Part shown: positions 45,125 to 59,700 of the stretch, piece after piece
How positions within the stretch are numbered: the stretch's first letter is position 1
Layout of the letters: every line of letters begins with the position of its first letter
Assembly: GCF_000003815.2 (NCBI RefSeq)
Contig: NC_049980.1
Span: forward strand, 12,406,591 to 12,470,590
DNA: 64,000 bases
Origin: Branchiostoma floridae
Taxonomy: Eukaryota > Chordata > Leptocardii > Amphioxiformes > Branchiostomatidae
Reading direction: 5' to 3'
The notes under the pieces: generated by a model
What the model was told of the DNA's origin: nothing
The model's database searches: none
What the model saw: only the letters and a program-made list of their open reading frames with translations
Position numbers and translations under genes: made by a program

Positions 45125-47770
45125 GGTGTAACACCGAAGTTTTGTACATGTGCAGTATAGTATGCACAAGCTGTGTAACACCGGACTGTAATGTTTCATC
45201 CACTCACGTGAGGATGGATCCATCGTAGTCATTTTGATAAGTGTGGTGGGCTCTTTAATGTGTTCGAGGTGTTTCTCTCAAGGCCAAGGGCACCATTTGT
45301 CATTGAAAACAAGATATTGTGTAAATATAGGCTAGCCATATGTGGCTTGAAACAAGGACAAACAAGCAAATGAACTGCACAATTTATTAGGGGTGATGTT
45401 TAAGCTACAACACTCCTTACTGTTAAAGTGAAGAAAATGTGGTCAAGCAAACTTACTTTCTTTAAATTTCCCATCTTCAAGAAAGGACTTCTGCACTTTC
45501 AGTTCAGAGTAAACATTGGGAGTCAGACTAATTTTAGGATTCAAAGGTTTGGTAGGTGTAGCCAAAAATTAACTGTTTAACCAAAGGGTGTGATTTTGTG
45601 ATAAATACAGTGAACGGCAAAGACAGGTCCTTGAATGTGAGGGGGGTCTTTCCAAATTTGAATGTTTTGTTACAAAAAAATCTGTGAACCTTTTAGATGC
45701 AGAAGTCCTGACATACTTTGGTGGACATTATGTTTCAAAATATGAACCAAATACAACAAAACACACAAGTTACAGTAAAACCTCAGTTACTTGGAAGGTA
45801 AAAATGGATTTACCTAGTAGTATATAGACTGTTGAGCAGCAATATAATAGACTTAATAAATGCCTGCAGTTTTGCCCTTAGTCAGCAAATAACAGTAGTT
45901 TCTATGCAACTGAGGATTGACTGTATCTTTTACCTTTACAGATATTGTCAATGCTGCACATAAACATACTTTTTTTACAATAATTGTACACAAACAACAA
46001 TTTGTTTTTATCACAGGAATATTAAAATGGAACATGTTTCTCCATTAAGTGCAAAGACAGCTCTTCAAAATATCTGTTAATTTCAGGTGAGAGACATGAG
46101 AAGAGATTAAGGCACAGCAATATCATGGTACAAGACAATTCTGGGCATGTTGGGTCTCTTGTTACTTTGTCATCTTCTGCATGCTTTTGTACTTCTGATG
46201 TATACACTAGTCTTAGTATATAATCTTATCAATATCCCATTAATTCAGATAAGTCATGCCTTTCAAGTTTACATTTAAAGAAAAGGCTTTATGTGCCTTA
46301 AGATTGAATAATTCATTTTTGAAAAGCATAAGTCCAGAATTGTCTCCATATGGATATTGTAATTTACCTCGAAAACGCACATTTTCACACACATTGTACC
46401 ACCACTCCCTCTACTGTACATAAGAGCAAGACAGTTGTCGACAAACCGTGAAATCACATAGTATCAACTGTGCCTCCACAGTTTTAGTTCAACTCTATTT
46501 ATCATTTCGTATGCTGTACTGATAATATATACATTTACTTCACATACTAATTTCTGCAACAACCATTTAAATACAATCTTTTGCCTCTTCCCTTTCGTTA
46601 GACCCGTTCACTGGAAATTACACCTATTCCTGGTGCTCTGTGCGCAGTCAAGCCATACTTCTTGTATCCAGTGCATATTCTTCCTGTAAACCCCAGACAA
46701 ATGGTGCTCAGTGCTTGTAATGTGTATAAGAAAGCTAGGTAATGTTACCACTGACAATGTCAAATTCTACCCAGTAATACATACAAACCCAGCAGCTAGT
46801 GTTAAGTACAAGGTACAAAATGTATCAACCATCTCTAACATAAATTTCAGCTTACAATAAATTTTCTAGAAAGCAACAGTGAAACTATTTCTGTTGTGTG
46901 TTTGGCCTTATCCAAAAATCAAGCATTTTGCATTGGCTTTTAAAATATTAGGCTGTTGATGAACATTGTAAGGCTTGTTAAATGTTTTCTGCACAGAACA
47001 AGTACAAAGCAACTTTTCTACAGTTATGACATCATGTTACATGAGTTTACAACAACACTAGTAGTCCTTCCATGCAAGACAACCATATGATATATTGAGC
47101 AGAAGTGTTTGGGATAAATTTGCAAACATGATTAGACATGTTCTTAATGACAAGAAGACCAAGACCTTTCAACTAAAATGGCAGTGGCAAAAGATATCTC
47201 TCATAAAGTCATATCCATGTAGTATTTCTAAACATCACACAGAAAGTAACACAACAGTTTCAACAAGAATAAAACTACACACTGGCCAAATGGATGGATT
47301 TTTAAAATGGAAAACATTGCAACTACACATGAAGGCCAATGAATCACACACATTTAACAAGGGTTCAATTCTCCCTTCTAGACAAGTCAACTGAGACAGA
47401 AATGTGGGAAACACTCCCTCATTCTGATTGGCCAGATCTGTATAAATCCTGCAATGTGATTGGTTAATGTTTTATGACTTGCAAGTTTTCATTGGTTGAC
47501 TGTTGATCAAGTTATGGTAGGAATGGCTTTGAGTTTGTAAGAGATGACTGGTAGACAAATAGCTATCAATAAAACTTTTCTCAGCCACTGGCATTTTCTA
47601 ATATAGCTTTCCTTTGCAGGTGATCGATTCTTTGTGACTATGGCTACTTGTTGGAAATCTACAGAGTGATTGCCCACAGTAGGACTGTTATTGATCAGAT
47701 TGGAAAATGCTGTAGATGTTAGTCATCTTTTGAATGATGACACAGAGAGCCGACTGATGATTGCGTTCCC
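45125..47770. other. Region downstream of Myb: probable 3' UTR and intergenic DNA
   Basis: AT-rich and without coding signal. Vertebrate Myb genes have long 3' UTRs, so much of 46-47.7 kb may be transcribed from the minus strand. A possible minus-strand AATAAA (TTTATT at 45383-45388) is far away and only tentative. Three ATTGG boxes lie at about 47425-47495. A mariner-type MITE is at 45773-45923. Confidence 0.4.
45773..45923. mobile_element. Tc1/mariner-type MITE with TA target duplication
   Basis: TA (45771-45772) then CAGTAAAACCTCAGTT at the left; AACTGAGGATTGACTG then TA (45924-45925) at the right. The termini are inverted copies with two mismatches. It is 151 bp and non-coding. The CAGT start and TA duplication are as in mariner elements. 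Terminal sequence is related to, but distinct from, the 39522 and 53482 elements. Confidence 0.75.
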
Positions 47771-50700
47771 TCAGAGTTTGAGTGCCCGTGGTTTGCAGGA
47801 CTGCATGATGGCTCGTGCCTGTTGGATGAGTAACTGTTGGTCGGCCGTCTTCCCACAGGCCACCTGCTCGTATCTGGTGTCCAGCTGATGACAAATATCA
47901 GCACACACAATGTTAAAACTTCTTACTTATCATGCTGTATGTTTCTTACCAGAAATAAGTTTAAAGGGAAATAGTCATCCTCAATTGAAGTGAAACATGT
48001 AGCTTATTATGGTTACCTTGACTACTTTGCTTGTCTGTCGGGTCTGCACAGGGGTCTCCTGGAAATGGACGTGTCGTTTTGAGGCTGACCGCAGCTGGTA
48101 GAGAAATAGAGGGTAAAGTTTTCAAATGCGTTCATTATGGCACAAGTTACAGCACGGCATCCATGATTCCATCTAGTGACTTTCAATGCAGCTGCTAATA
48201 GATTCAACAAATTCCACTAGCAGGAAGCATTTTGTTTATATGCTATCACAAGCTCCTGTCACAGACAGTTGACCAATTCCTCCCAACTGCCACCAGACCA
48301 TGGCTGGAAGTTAGTGCAAGGTCAGCAAGGTCAGCAACTACTAAAAAATACTAGTTCTTTGAAAGTTGTCTGCACCAGCCAACAATGGATCTAAAAAAAA
48401 ATTATATTTGAGAAAGTGACATTCTTCCAAGACGACCAAACTGGGGCTAGATTAGGATGGATTCCCGGCTTTGACCTTGTTAGGGGAGTGGTCCTGAGCA
48501 AATTTGAAGTCGTGGGAAGGTCGTAAATGTGTGACTGGGGCTTTACAGTTTCCTCACTGATAAGACATGAACTCTTCATCTGTCTTCCTGTCTTACCTTC
48601 ATCTTGGTGGGAGAAGACGGCAGGTTGAAGGCATTGTTCAGCCCCAGGGAAGTGTCTGCCAGCTGAACGTCCTTCCCTCCCTCCACTCTGGACCCCGCGG
48701 GTGGGGAGAACAGCAGAGACACTTCTGACAGAAGATTCTTCATCTGGGATATAAAACATGGATTACAATTATACTGAATGTTTGCTGATTCAAGGTTCTT
48801 AAAACACAAGTGACTCGAATTCTTTGTCACCACAGGTCTTCCAGCAACATACTCATATTGAAGACAGAGGACACATGGTTTTTTTGTAGGGTGTTATAGA
48901 TACAGGTTAGTTGTTATGTTAGAACACATTGGGCTTCTTCTTCTACAGTTACTGTGAATTCATCTATTTTTGCAGAACTAATTTTGCAGTAGAAGGGGAC
49001 AGGAGGATTTTGTGGAGTTTCACTTTTAGAATAGAAACAAGAAGTGATTAAGAAGATTTGTGACTACATGCACTGTTGTCTTACCGGTGTGTCCATCATG
49101 GCTTCCATAGCGGTATCCTGATCAACAATATCTGGTGCCCAGTTCTCCAGACAGGCCAGTGACTTCCGTGCCTTCTTGGATGGGGATGGGTTCTAAAAAG
49201 CCAAACATATTCAAAAATGATGTTTGCTAAAAATAGCAAGTGCATTGTACAACATATCAAAATCTGAGTCTACAAAAATCATTAAAAACGTGCCTAGTAA
49301 GTCATTTTCAAAGAAATTGATTGAAACTATAGACAGCAATGACACTAAACATTGGATTAAATTACAATACAATGTTAGGTAGTATGGAGACAGGAAAAAG
49401 CCACAAACAGTCAATATCAACTCCTCCAAAATTGAACAATATCCTAAGGAGTGGTTATAACTTCTCACCTCAGTCTTCCTTTTCCTGTCTGGGGTTTCGT
49501 TGTTGCAGAAGAGCTCGCTGTATTTCCCACCGTCCTCTTGTTTGATGACCTCTGACAGGTCCTTCTCGATATGACCCGGGGTCACAGGCTGGAACAACAA
49601 TGCATAAGTTTGAAACAGATGACCTTAAACACCAGTTAACAAGTACTGTATATTCCTCTGTATTCCTGTGGGTCAGCAGTTACGAGAAAGCTGTCTTGGC
49701 AGTCCAAGTGTGAGAACTTGTTTCATTTCTTAAATTTACTTTTCTGGTGGTTTCATCTTGGAGTACTAGGAGGGAAGAGGATGTTTTTGTGGGTGTTTTG
49801 AATTTGTGATTGAACTCTGTACTGTAATAATACATTAGAAATGCATATTTGCAGTGTCATGAAATGTCATCCTGGTATTGTATTCTATTGACAATGAAAA
49901 AGGAAACCACCACAAATGTTTCAACATTGTTAAGTGCCAATAGCTGTGCAGCATGTCTCGAAATGACCTTGTAAAACAACCATTTAAAGAAGCTACGTAC
50001 CAGATTCTTCAGCTTTCCTCCTTTCTTTTCCAGCTCAGCGAGTGCGTCCTTGAACGGAGTGGGTGTTCTGGGTGTCATGTCAATCAGCCGACGCTTCATC
50101 AGGGGGGTTCGGAACACTTCCCTGTTCAGGCATACGAAATACGCACACTGAATGACAGGGCAAAATAGGTTGTGTACAATAGATTTTTTATACTAATACA
50201 CAACCAGCATTAAATTTTTCCCATCACACTCACTGTTTTGGAGCTCATCTTGTCTAAGTTGAGTGTCATTTCAAGACTAGGAAAATACATTATCAACAAT
50301 TTTGTGTCAGATTTTTTGGATCGACTGAGTCAAATTCTTGTCCGTCCGGTCCCAACAAGCAAATTTCTGTTGTATTTGAAATCAGGGTATTAAGCGATCG
50401 GATATCAAGTCCACAGGCATTGGGATCAACTTGCAACGTTTTCAGAGTATTGCAGTTTGAAACCACCCTCTGTCGACTTGATATCCCTGCATACTGTTTT
50501 TACAAAAAACGCATATAGGTTCCACACAGATAATGTTAAAAGATAGCGCATGACTGACTGTGCATCCTTGTTCTCTTTGCCCAAGCCCATGATAGAAGTG
50601 CTGGTTGCAGGAGTGTTGAGTGGCCCACTGACTGGAGTGGTGCTGGTGGGGGCACGGCTGCAGATCGGGGTGGACGTCAGCACCTCTGCGTTGATGTCAG

Positions 50701-53700
50701 GGGTGTTCAGGAACTGTGCAGGAAGGGGGAAATGTGTAGTGATAAGTGCATATTTTATACTTCTGTTAATTCATTTATGTCATAGAAATCAGGAACTTTA
50801 TTTTACAGTAGAGGGGAGATGAAGTTTTTGCTGCACTAAATATACTACAGCAGTGGTACTGGTAATACATGTATATTGGAAACAAAAATTTGTGCTGCAA
50901 GAGGTTACCCAAAAAATTAAACCACTGCGAAGATTTCAAGATTTACAGTAGGTGCCAGAAGATTGCATCCCACATTAAATCTACTCTTTCTGTGCGAACC
51001 ATTAACATCAAAATTTTGAATCAAATGCACTGTAGAGTGGATGCAAATCTTAACCAAACTAAACCAAGATTTCTATTTTTTTTCTATATTTATTGGCAAC
51101 AAATTATTATGATAATGATGTTACAAGTGTAAGTACATTAAGCAAGAACTTCTTAATTGTCATTTTGATGCCTGCAAATTTCAAAGCCCCTAATGTTACC
51201 TGAGAAGGTGAGAATGGCAGAGGCTTGATGGGTGTTCTCTGTGGAGTGTTGTCTGCCTCCTTACAGGGGGTCAGGGTGCTGTCGTTAGACATGGTGGAGG
51301 TGCTGAGGGAGTTCTGTTCTTCCAGTCAAGGACAACAAACTTACAAATTCATTCAACTTTAACTTAAGATAAAGAGATCTACAGATCCCCGACCTTCAGA
51401 GACTGGTTTCAATCTGTGATTCCACCTGTAAAGGTCCTGATTGAAGTCAGTAAATTTTAAGATATCATTATTATCAGCTTATAATAATCAATGGTTTCAC
51501 TGGAAACTTAGGATTCATAACCTGGAGATCTCTGTAACACATTTCTACTGAATCCAAGCAACCTTGACTACCATCTCTCTTAGTCTCTACCATCAGACTC
51601 TGATTGGGATCTATATCTGTAGAATCTGCACTTCTCTCACATCACTACTTACACCCTGTCATATACACTTTTGTCCATAAACTGATGATAAAGGATACAT
51701 GCTTCTTGCGTTTTCTCCTCAGGATGGGAGGTGTGGTGAACTTGGAAGTGATGGGAGACGTGATCGGGATCAGACCTCCACTCTTTCCTGGTGTCTCCTT
51801 AGCCAAACCCTGGATGGCACGCCCATCAAACCTGTATTCTGTGAGACAATTCAAGGAACATGCTAGGTTAAGGGGCCACATCTTACTGAAGTGATTGACT
51901 CATTGAGTACCGTAACTTCATTTATTTTTGCTGGGACTTACTTTTGTGGTAGAAGGGAGAGGGAGGTTGCTAACAGAGTTTTGAAGTACAATGGTAATAC
52001 ACTGGAGATACATTAGTATTTGCTGTACAGAAGTCACTATGAAAACCACTACAGCAGAAGCGTGACCACTGCTAACATTTCATGATTTACAGTTAAATAC
52101 AGACAGCCACATCTTCCAATAGTAAGGCCTAGGAAAAAAATGTTGTGTTTCCTGTTTCCCTACCTACCCTAAAAAAACCTGCCGACCCTAGACTTTTTTT
52201 TGGGTTGGGCAGTGGAGTCACATAGCTTCCAGATAGAATTTTTATTTAGCCTGCTACCTATTGAAGTAAAACACTGCTTGTCCCATCTAATGAAGGATAA
52301 ACGTATCTACCCCCTGTATCATGCACAAAATTAAAGTTTGACATTGAAAGACAAGTGTCATCATGCATTTTAGTTTACTTTGTTCAACAGTATTGTGATA
52401 TGTATCACTAGAGTTTTGGCCAGCCTAAAAAAAATACAAAAAAAAAAAGAAGATAATCCCTACCTGCCGACCCTAATTTTTTCAGGACTGAAACAGGAAA
52501 CACAACATTTTTTTTCCTAGGCCTAATATTTTTTCAAATCTTCTGGGTTATTGCAGTCAAACGTGACAATGACTCTTGCATGTATAATATCAAATAAGAT
52601 TATAGGATCATGTCATTTAAAATCAGTTTAAGGAGAGCAAAGCAAACTTCAGATAATGACAAAGTTAGGCTGAGCTGTTACCTGTGCTGCCCTCTGCAGG
52701 AAGATGTCTGACTTGTTCCCTCTCTGCTGTCCTGTTGATGGCCATGTCACCGATCAGCTCCAGCTGCCCGAAGTCCTGGTCCCACTCTTCCCCCTCCGCA
52801 TCAACCATCTGCAGAGTCTCCGTAAACTCCGGCACGGAGCGCAGCGGGGACACGATGGCTGCGTGCAGAGCGTTGATAACTTGTTTGTGAGAGATGGAAA
52901 ACAGTTGGGGTGGTGGGACGAAGAGGACAATGTTGAGAGAAAAGACTTCAACTTGCTGTCATCTTTGGGCTTTTTGTACATATCTTTTGTCTTCATTTCA
53001 GTTTCTCTTTTTATTATTTCAAAATACCGACAGTTGTCATTTTTCCTAGCCTGGAAGCCTGACTCATAGCATGCCAGGTGATACCTGTCTCTTTATCTGG
53101 GAGAGCAACATACGAGCAATGTACAGTAAATTTGTAGTCAACTTCAAAAGCCTGCAATTGTTTTTTCTTTACATTCCATAACTTCTGTTCATACAAAACT
53201 TACAGCAAGCTTTGTGATTTCTATGGATCTTTCTTTGAATCGCATACAAAAACTTTTCAATCGCAAAATGAAACAATCTAGCCCAGTAGCCAGCAGATGA
53301 AGTCTGACGATGTAACACACAAGACAGGATGGAATGATCAGCAGGAAAGCACAAAAACAAGAAAGCAGTGGAGAAAGAAGCATAATGGCTAAGCTCAAAA
53401 GGGATTAATTAACACAAGCATTGCAGCAGGTAAACTTTGTACTTCTACAGCCTTGAACTAATGGCGCAACATCATAGAATACAGTCAAACATGCACAGGT
53501 GACCACCTCTACATGAGGACCACCTGGCCAATGTCACCACTTTTGCAGTCCCTTAGAATCTTAGATAACGTTTCCCAAAGACTCCTGTCTAGAGTGACCA
53601 CATGTCCACAATGATTTTTTTCCATCCCTGAGTGACCTTGTTGGGCTGGTTTGTTGGGCAGGTTCGACTGTAGTTTACATAGGGTGTGATGACATCCTTT

Positions 53701-56700
53701 CTGCCAAACGTTTCAATGCTTTCCATGTATTTGAATGTGTGCAAGTACATTTTAATTTCAAAGTCTGGTCTTTGAGCACATTTGAAAGTTGGCAGAAATG
53801 ATGTTGTCAACCTGTGACACAAGCAGCATTAATAGTCTATAGAGGCGTGAACTCATCTATCAACACAAACATTGGCTTCAATGTCATCTAATGGGCCTCA
53901 ATCTAACATTTAACCAAGCTTGTTTCTACTCATTGCAAAACTAAAAAAAAATATCTGCAAGCAGCATATAGAGGTTTATACATTGCACAGTGAGTTCTTT
54001 ACCATCGTTATCCATGTTATACACAATCCATTTGGTTGGCGATGGGTCTTCGGTACCCTGCACCATGCCGTTGGACATCCCCACCCCCATCATGCCATCT
54101 ACCACATCACTGTTCCACTGGGACATGCTGTCAGCTGGGTAGTGCTGCTGTTGCATGTTGTGGTCACCAGGGGGCACCATGCTACAGTCTCCTGTGTTCA
54201 TGTACATGGGCTGCTGCTGCTGCATGTATCCTTGGGCCTAGGAGAGAGAGCAAGGTTGAATATACTGAGCAGGAATTAGGTACTGTAAATCTTAAACCTT
54301 TGCAACCTATTTCTAATTTTGCCGTAACCTCTTGTCTGGTATCCAAACCTATTATAAATATCACAGAACGAATGTTTAGACATCTACAGTCTTTTTTGAC
54401 TGTCGCAGCAGTAAGACAATCTCAAACACGTAACACCCCCCATTTCTGAATAATACAATGTCCCACCTGCATCTGGTCTTGTTGGTGCATGGGCTGTTGC
54501 ACGTCCTGCTGCGGGGGTGGGTAGTATGTTGGGTAGGACATGTGGTTGTGGGATAGGGGGTAGTACATGGAGGAGCCAGAGTTGCGCCGGCGGTACGGCT
54601 GTGTGATACCTTCCTCTGCCTCATACTTCCTCCGCATGGTGGAGTTCCAGTGGTTTTTTATGGCATTGTCGGTCCTAAGGCATTTAGAGATTAGGGTTAA
54701 AACATGTACATCCTACACTTGGCATTCATGATTACACAATACCAGTGCCACAATAACATTCGATACAGGTGTATGTATGTCACAAGCCCACAGCTATGCT
54801 GAGATCTTAGCATGTGAAACTGCCCCACTAAGGAACAATGGCCTGCAGATATCATACATGTTGTCTATCAATTTGGTGAAAGATAGCTCTTTTAAAATTG
54901 AAAGGGTAATGTACAATACATCGTAAACAATTCATTCCTGTAAACAATGTTGTCTGATGAATATGTTGTCTGTCTCTTTCTGCTTGCCATTAGGAATTAT
55001 CTGAAGTCAGTGCCAGCACTGCCAGGGAAGTTATGTTGTGCCCTTAGCATGTATTCCTTCACTCAGCAGTCAGCACAGGTGAAAATGAGTACATGTAATT
55101 ACTAGATTTGGTAAAGAACGTCCTTTCAGATGGGGTGTAAAGTTGGAGGTTCAATGTTTGAGCACCACAATTTTGGCGTATTTCAGGGGTCCATCCCAGT
55201 GTGAGACTGTCAAACCTTACAGTATGTTCTTATAAGTTGCATCTACCATACAGAACGGTTGTGCTGTGCCTATATGAAGTTAACCAGTTATCCGAAACAA
55301 ACTTAAGTATTTTCACCTTCCCGGCAGAAGTTTGGCGATCTCTGCCCATCTGTTTCCTAAACGTTTGTGCGCCTCATAGATGATCCTGTCCTCCTCTTCA
55401 GACCATGCACATTTCTTGATCTCTGGGTTCAGGTGGTTGTGCCACCTGAGATACAAGCAAATGCATTAAGTTTGTCAACAAGAAAAAAAGTTCTAGAAAT
55501 CTTACCAATGGGAAACTGGTAGAAGTGGCTCCTGAACCAGTAATAACAGAAAATGAAGTAATTTCAAACTGTCACTGGCATACATACGGTAAATCCGAAA
55601 ATTACTTTTACTTTGGATCGGATTATGATTTTGATTTATCTGTGTCTTTCATGTTTCAGTTGTACTTATATGTTCCGACGTGTATGTCTACTTTTCTCTC
55701 TGTAAGTTTTTTGAATTTTTATTTCCTTGTATGTATATGTGAAACTGGGCCCTATTGAAAACCAGTGTATTAGCACTGAGTAGGCTACCCAGGTGTTTGA
55801 AAATAAACAAACAAACAAACAAACTACTGTGGTTGTTTCACTTTTATGGTGACTTTTTAACTGCAAATTCATGATATCACAAATATGCATTTCCAACGTA
55901 TTACTAATGTACCACAGACTTTTTCAATTGTGAATTCAAAACAGAGAAAGCCTCCTTTTTCCCTCCTACAGCAAAAACACTGGAAAGATATATGAATCTA
56001 CAGTAACGCTCCACAGTCATTTGTCATTACCTCTCCCTGCACTGTTTGCCAATGCGCCCCTTCAGATGCTTGGCGATGAGAGACCAGCGCTTGGGCCCGT
56101 ACTTTCTCACAAGTTCAACGACCTTCTCGTCTTCTTCCTTGGTCCAGGGACCTTTGACAAGGTCAGGGTTCAAGACTTTTTCCCACCTATGTTGACACTG
56201 GACGTCTAGAAAAATAATCACAGTAAGAGTTGATATAACATAAGCGCAAAGTGGAAGGGAATACCATGCATGATACTGCTAGTAAATCATAGACATAGAC
56301 AAACCACACATTGCGTATGTATAAATTAGATGTTAGCATCACTGCACCATCAAGAATGGACCTATGCAATGGCTATGGGATCAGAGTGTTTGTCTTGCAT
56401 TTGTGGGTCTTGAGTTTGAGCCTCGACCTAGTCAAACCAAGGACTTTAAAATGGTACATACTACATTGTATTGCCTCTGCTTAGGCTCTCAGCATTGTGC
56501 CAAATTTTTGGAATGGGTTGGCTGCTACTGTATGCAGGAAGAACCTTAGACATTGTTGACCTTCAATAGACTTTCTAGTCACAGGTGCAGGTAAAGAAGT
56601 GAATACGCCCCCAACAGAAACTTGAGTACATCTAGTATCACACTTACCACTTCTGTCTGGAAAGCTTTTAGCAACCACCTTCCAATCAATATCATCTGAC

Positions 56701-59700
56701 CCCTGGTCAATGGCCACTTGTCTCAGGGCCTCGTCCTGAAATACGTAATGTTATCAGTACATGTTATGAACACAAGACAACTCAGGTTCAGTCTAGACCT
56801 AGCCAGTGTCTACACAATCAGTCACTGGCTGGGCAGTGCCATGGCAACATTAGGTTCAGCCTTTAGGAGTGCCATTTTAGTCAGGTTGAGTCTGGACCAG
56901 AGAAAAGAAACTGAAAGGTATTGTCAGGGCCAAAATAGTGGGTGCCTATGACTTTTGTGCACCTAAAATGATAGCTATGTTACTACTGTACTAGGTACCC
57001 TAGATATATGTGCCGGGATAGATACTATGTAATACACTACAGGGTTGGACAAGTTTTTCAAAATTCACTTGTCCTATCGGGCAAGTATATAGAAAATTTA
57101 CTTGCCCGAACCAACTTTCCACTTGCCCAAAATTTAATAAATGACATGTATTTTTACTTTCATCGATGGAATTCTTGTTATTGGCTCTATTTTTCTTTGT
57201 TGACCAATGCTTGATGCCATGACTGAAAAGTGGCAAGTATAAAAAAATCTCACTCAAAATCTTACTTGCCTGTCGGGCAAGTGGGATAGGACATGCACTT
57301 GCCCGACCATCACTTTCACTTGCCCGGGACAATAGGGCTAGTGGACTTGCTTATCCCTGCACTAGTATTTTCTTGACATCAAAGACACAACACAGTAAAA
57401 CCTTTGTTGTATTAATTGCACTATTGACTTAAACCTTGAAATAAATGGACCAATCTTGGTAATTCTATCCCATGATCTTACCTCATCCTTGGTCCAGCGA
57501 GTCTTGCTTCCCAGTCGCTTGCCTCCACGGATTGAAGAGATATCGTAATCGTGGTCGTTCTGTGACAGGTCACTGTCGGTGTCGTCTACGTAGCTGTAGA
57601 TGTGACAACAAAGGGACAAAAATGATTTCGCTGAATTACATGTATCAAAAAGACAGCATTAAAAAAATGCTGTCTGTTACTTCATATCTTGGATGTTGTA
57701 TGCTGGATTTTTTTTTCAAGATGGGTGGAAGGATTTTTATTTTTCAACCAGCTACCTAAATTCAACTAGTTGGCTATACTCATTCTCCTTCAGATTTTAC
57801 TATTTCACAACAATGCTTGATTCTGTCACCTTTGGTGCTTTCCTGGTCACTTACATCTACAGAGAGAAAGTTAAGTAGCAAATTAATTGATAGAAAAGTC
57901 ACCAATGGTTACCTATTGATGTTTGAAACCACCCAAAAACTATGAACAAAAGACGTGAATTGTCGTTATGAACAGAGTACCCTTGAACTACAAGAATAAA
58001 GGGTCCATTCAGGACCAAAAAGTCATGTCATGCATATTGAACATACATGTATTGACCCTTTTGTTTTGGGAGTTGGAAGATACCATGTTGTACAATCTTG
58101 TGTTGGATTTAGAAACTTGGTCTAAGGTTCAGAAAAATATGGAATTCCACATATTCTCTAGTCTTGTGCTAGGATTTAGTAGGAAGTACTAGGAACGAAA
58201 ACATCTGTGTCATGTGGCTGGAATGTCCTGGGCTGGGAGGGGGCCTTCTCATGTCACTTGTTTAGGCCTTGTGCCAAGATCAGTTGCATAGAACAGATGA
58301 GGTAATGCCAGAACATGTGCTACAGTACAACGGCTAAATTTTCAAACTTTTTACAGTATGAAGATGTCAATGGTTTTCCGCTGAACGTTATAATGTAATG
58401 AAAAACATGGAAATTTTATCATGACCAAACATGTAACAAACATGTATATGATTTTTATAAACAGGATTGGCTATTTTTTAAGTCACGAACCCTCATTGAG
58501 TTTGACAATATGCATGTCAATAAAATAATATCTACAAGTAAAATCAGAAACCATAAGGAAAGTCAGCACGAAAAAAATATAACATTCAATTATGCTTTGA
58601 ATAATCTTGATGGGAACAGCTGCATCCTGGAGGACCACATACTGACAGACACTATGCTAGTACTGAGCATAATGGGCCGTTCCAAAAAATAAATGTGGAG
58701 GGGGGGTTGAAGAGGTCGGATTTTCCAATTGCTTCAACCCCCCTTTGGATTTCATCCGAGAGCCTGACCCCCCCTTTGAATTTCATCCGAGTGCCTCGAC
58801 CCCCCTCTAATTTCATCCGAGAGCTCCGACCCCCCCTTTATTTCATCCAAGTCCCAAATGCCTCTTATACCCCTTTTATTTCATCTGAATAACCTTACAC
58901 CCTCATAATTTTCATCCTAGAACCTTGCCCTTACAGTACTGTAACTAAGATAGGAGTAGAAGTATCTAAATCCAGATTTTCTTGACTTTTTTGTAGAAAA
59001 ACCCATATCCAGACCTATCTCGACCCCCCCGTTCAAACGAAATCCATATCCAAGATTTGCTTGACCCCCCCTCGGTAAAATCCGACCTCTTCAACCCACC
59101 CCCCACATTTATTTTTTGGAACGGCCCAATTTAGCTCAAGACAACAAGATTCGAAAAAAAAAAAAAGAAGAAATGGCTGGCTGAAGCAGGATTGTTATAG
59201 TTTATATTGAAAAATCCACAGAAAATTTAGTGCAATTTGCGATCATTGTTCGAATCTTTTGACAGAATTTCGGAAAGAATATTTATAATTTGTCCGCTCT
59301 TCTCATCTCATCGAAAACAAAAGATTTGCCAATCAAGCCCGCTAAAACAAACACTCAGATCCAGGACGAGGAAACAGTACTCATAGGAAATGGCATCAAA
59401 ATCATAACTGAAGACTTCAAGTACAAAATATGATTGAAGGATAGCACTAAGTCTATGCAGCAATTTTATTACTGAAATTTCAATGGCTATGCTAGCCGCG
59501 ATGCTTTGTGTAGAATAAATTCTGACACGTCAACAAAAGTTCCAGATATTTTTTTTCGAGTGGGCGGATTGGCTTCACAACGGAGGCGATCGGAACCAGC
59601 TGACAAAGTCATCGCAGCTCTAATGCAGTACAGAACTAGAACGACAGTCATGCTGTCCAGTCGATGCCACGATCAGTCCACAGGAAAATCTGCAGCATGT

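Noticed and set aside
54036..54449. Plus-strand frames over 54.0-54.4 kb
   Set aside because: Mirror frames of Myb exon 7 on the opposite strand.
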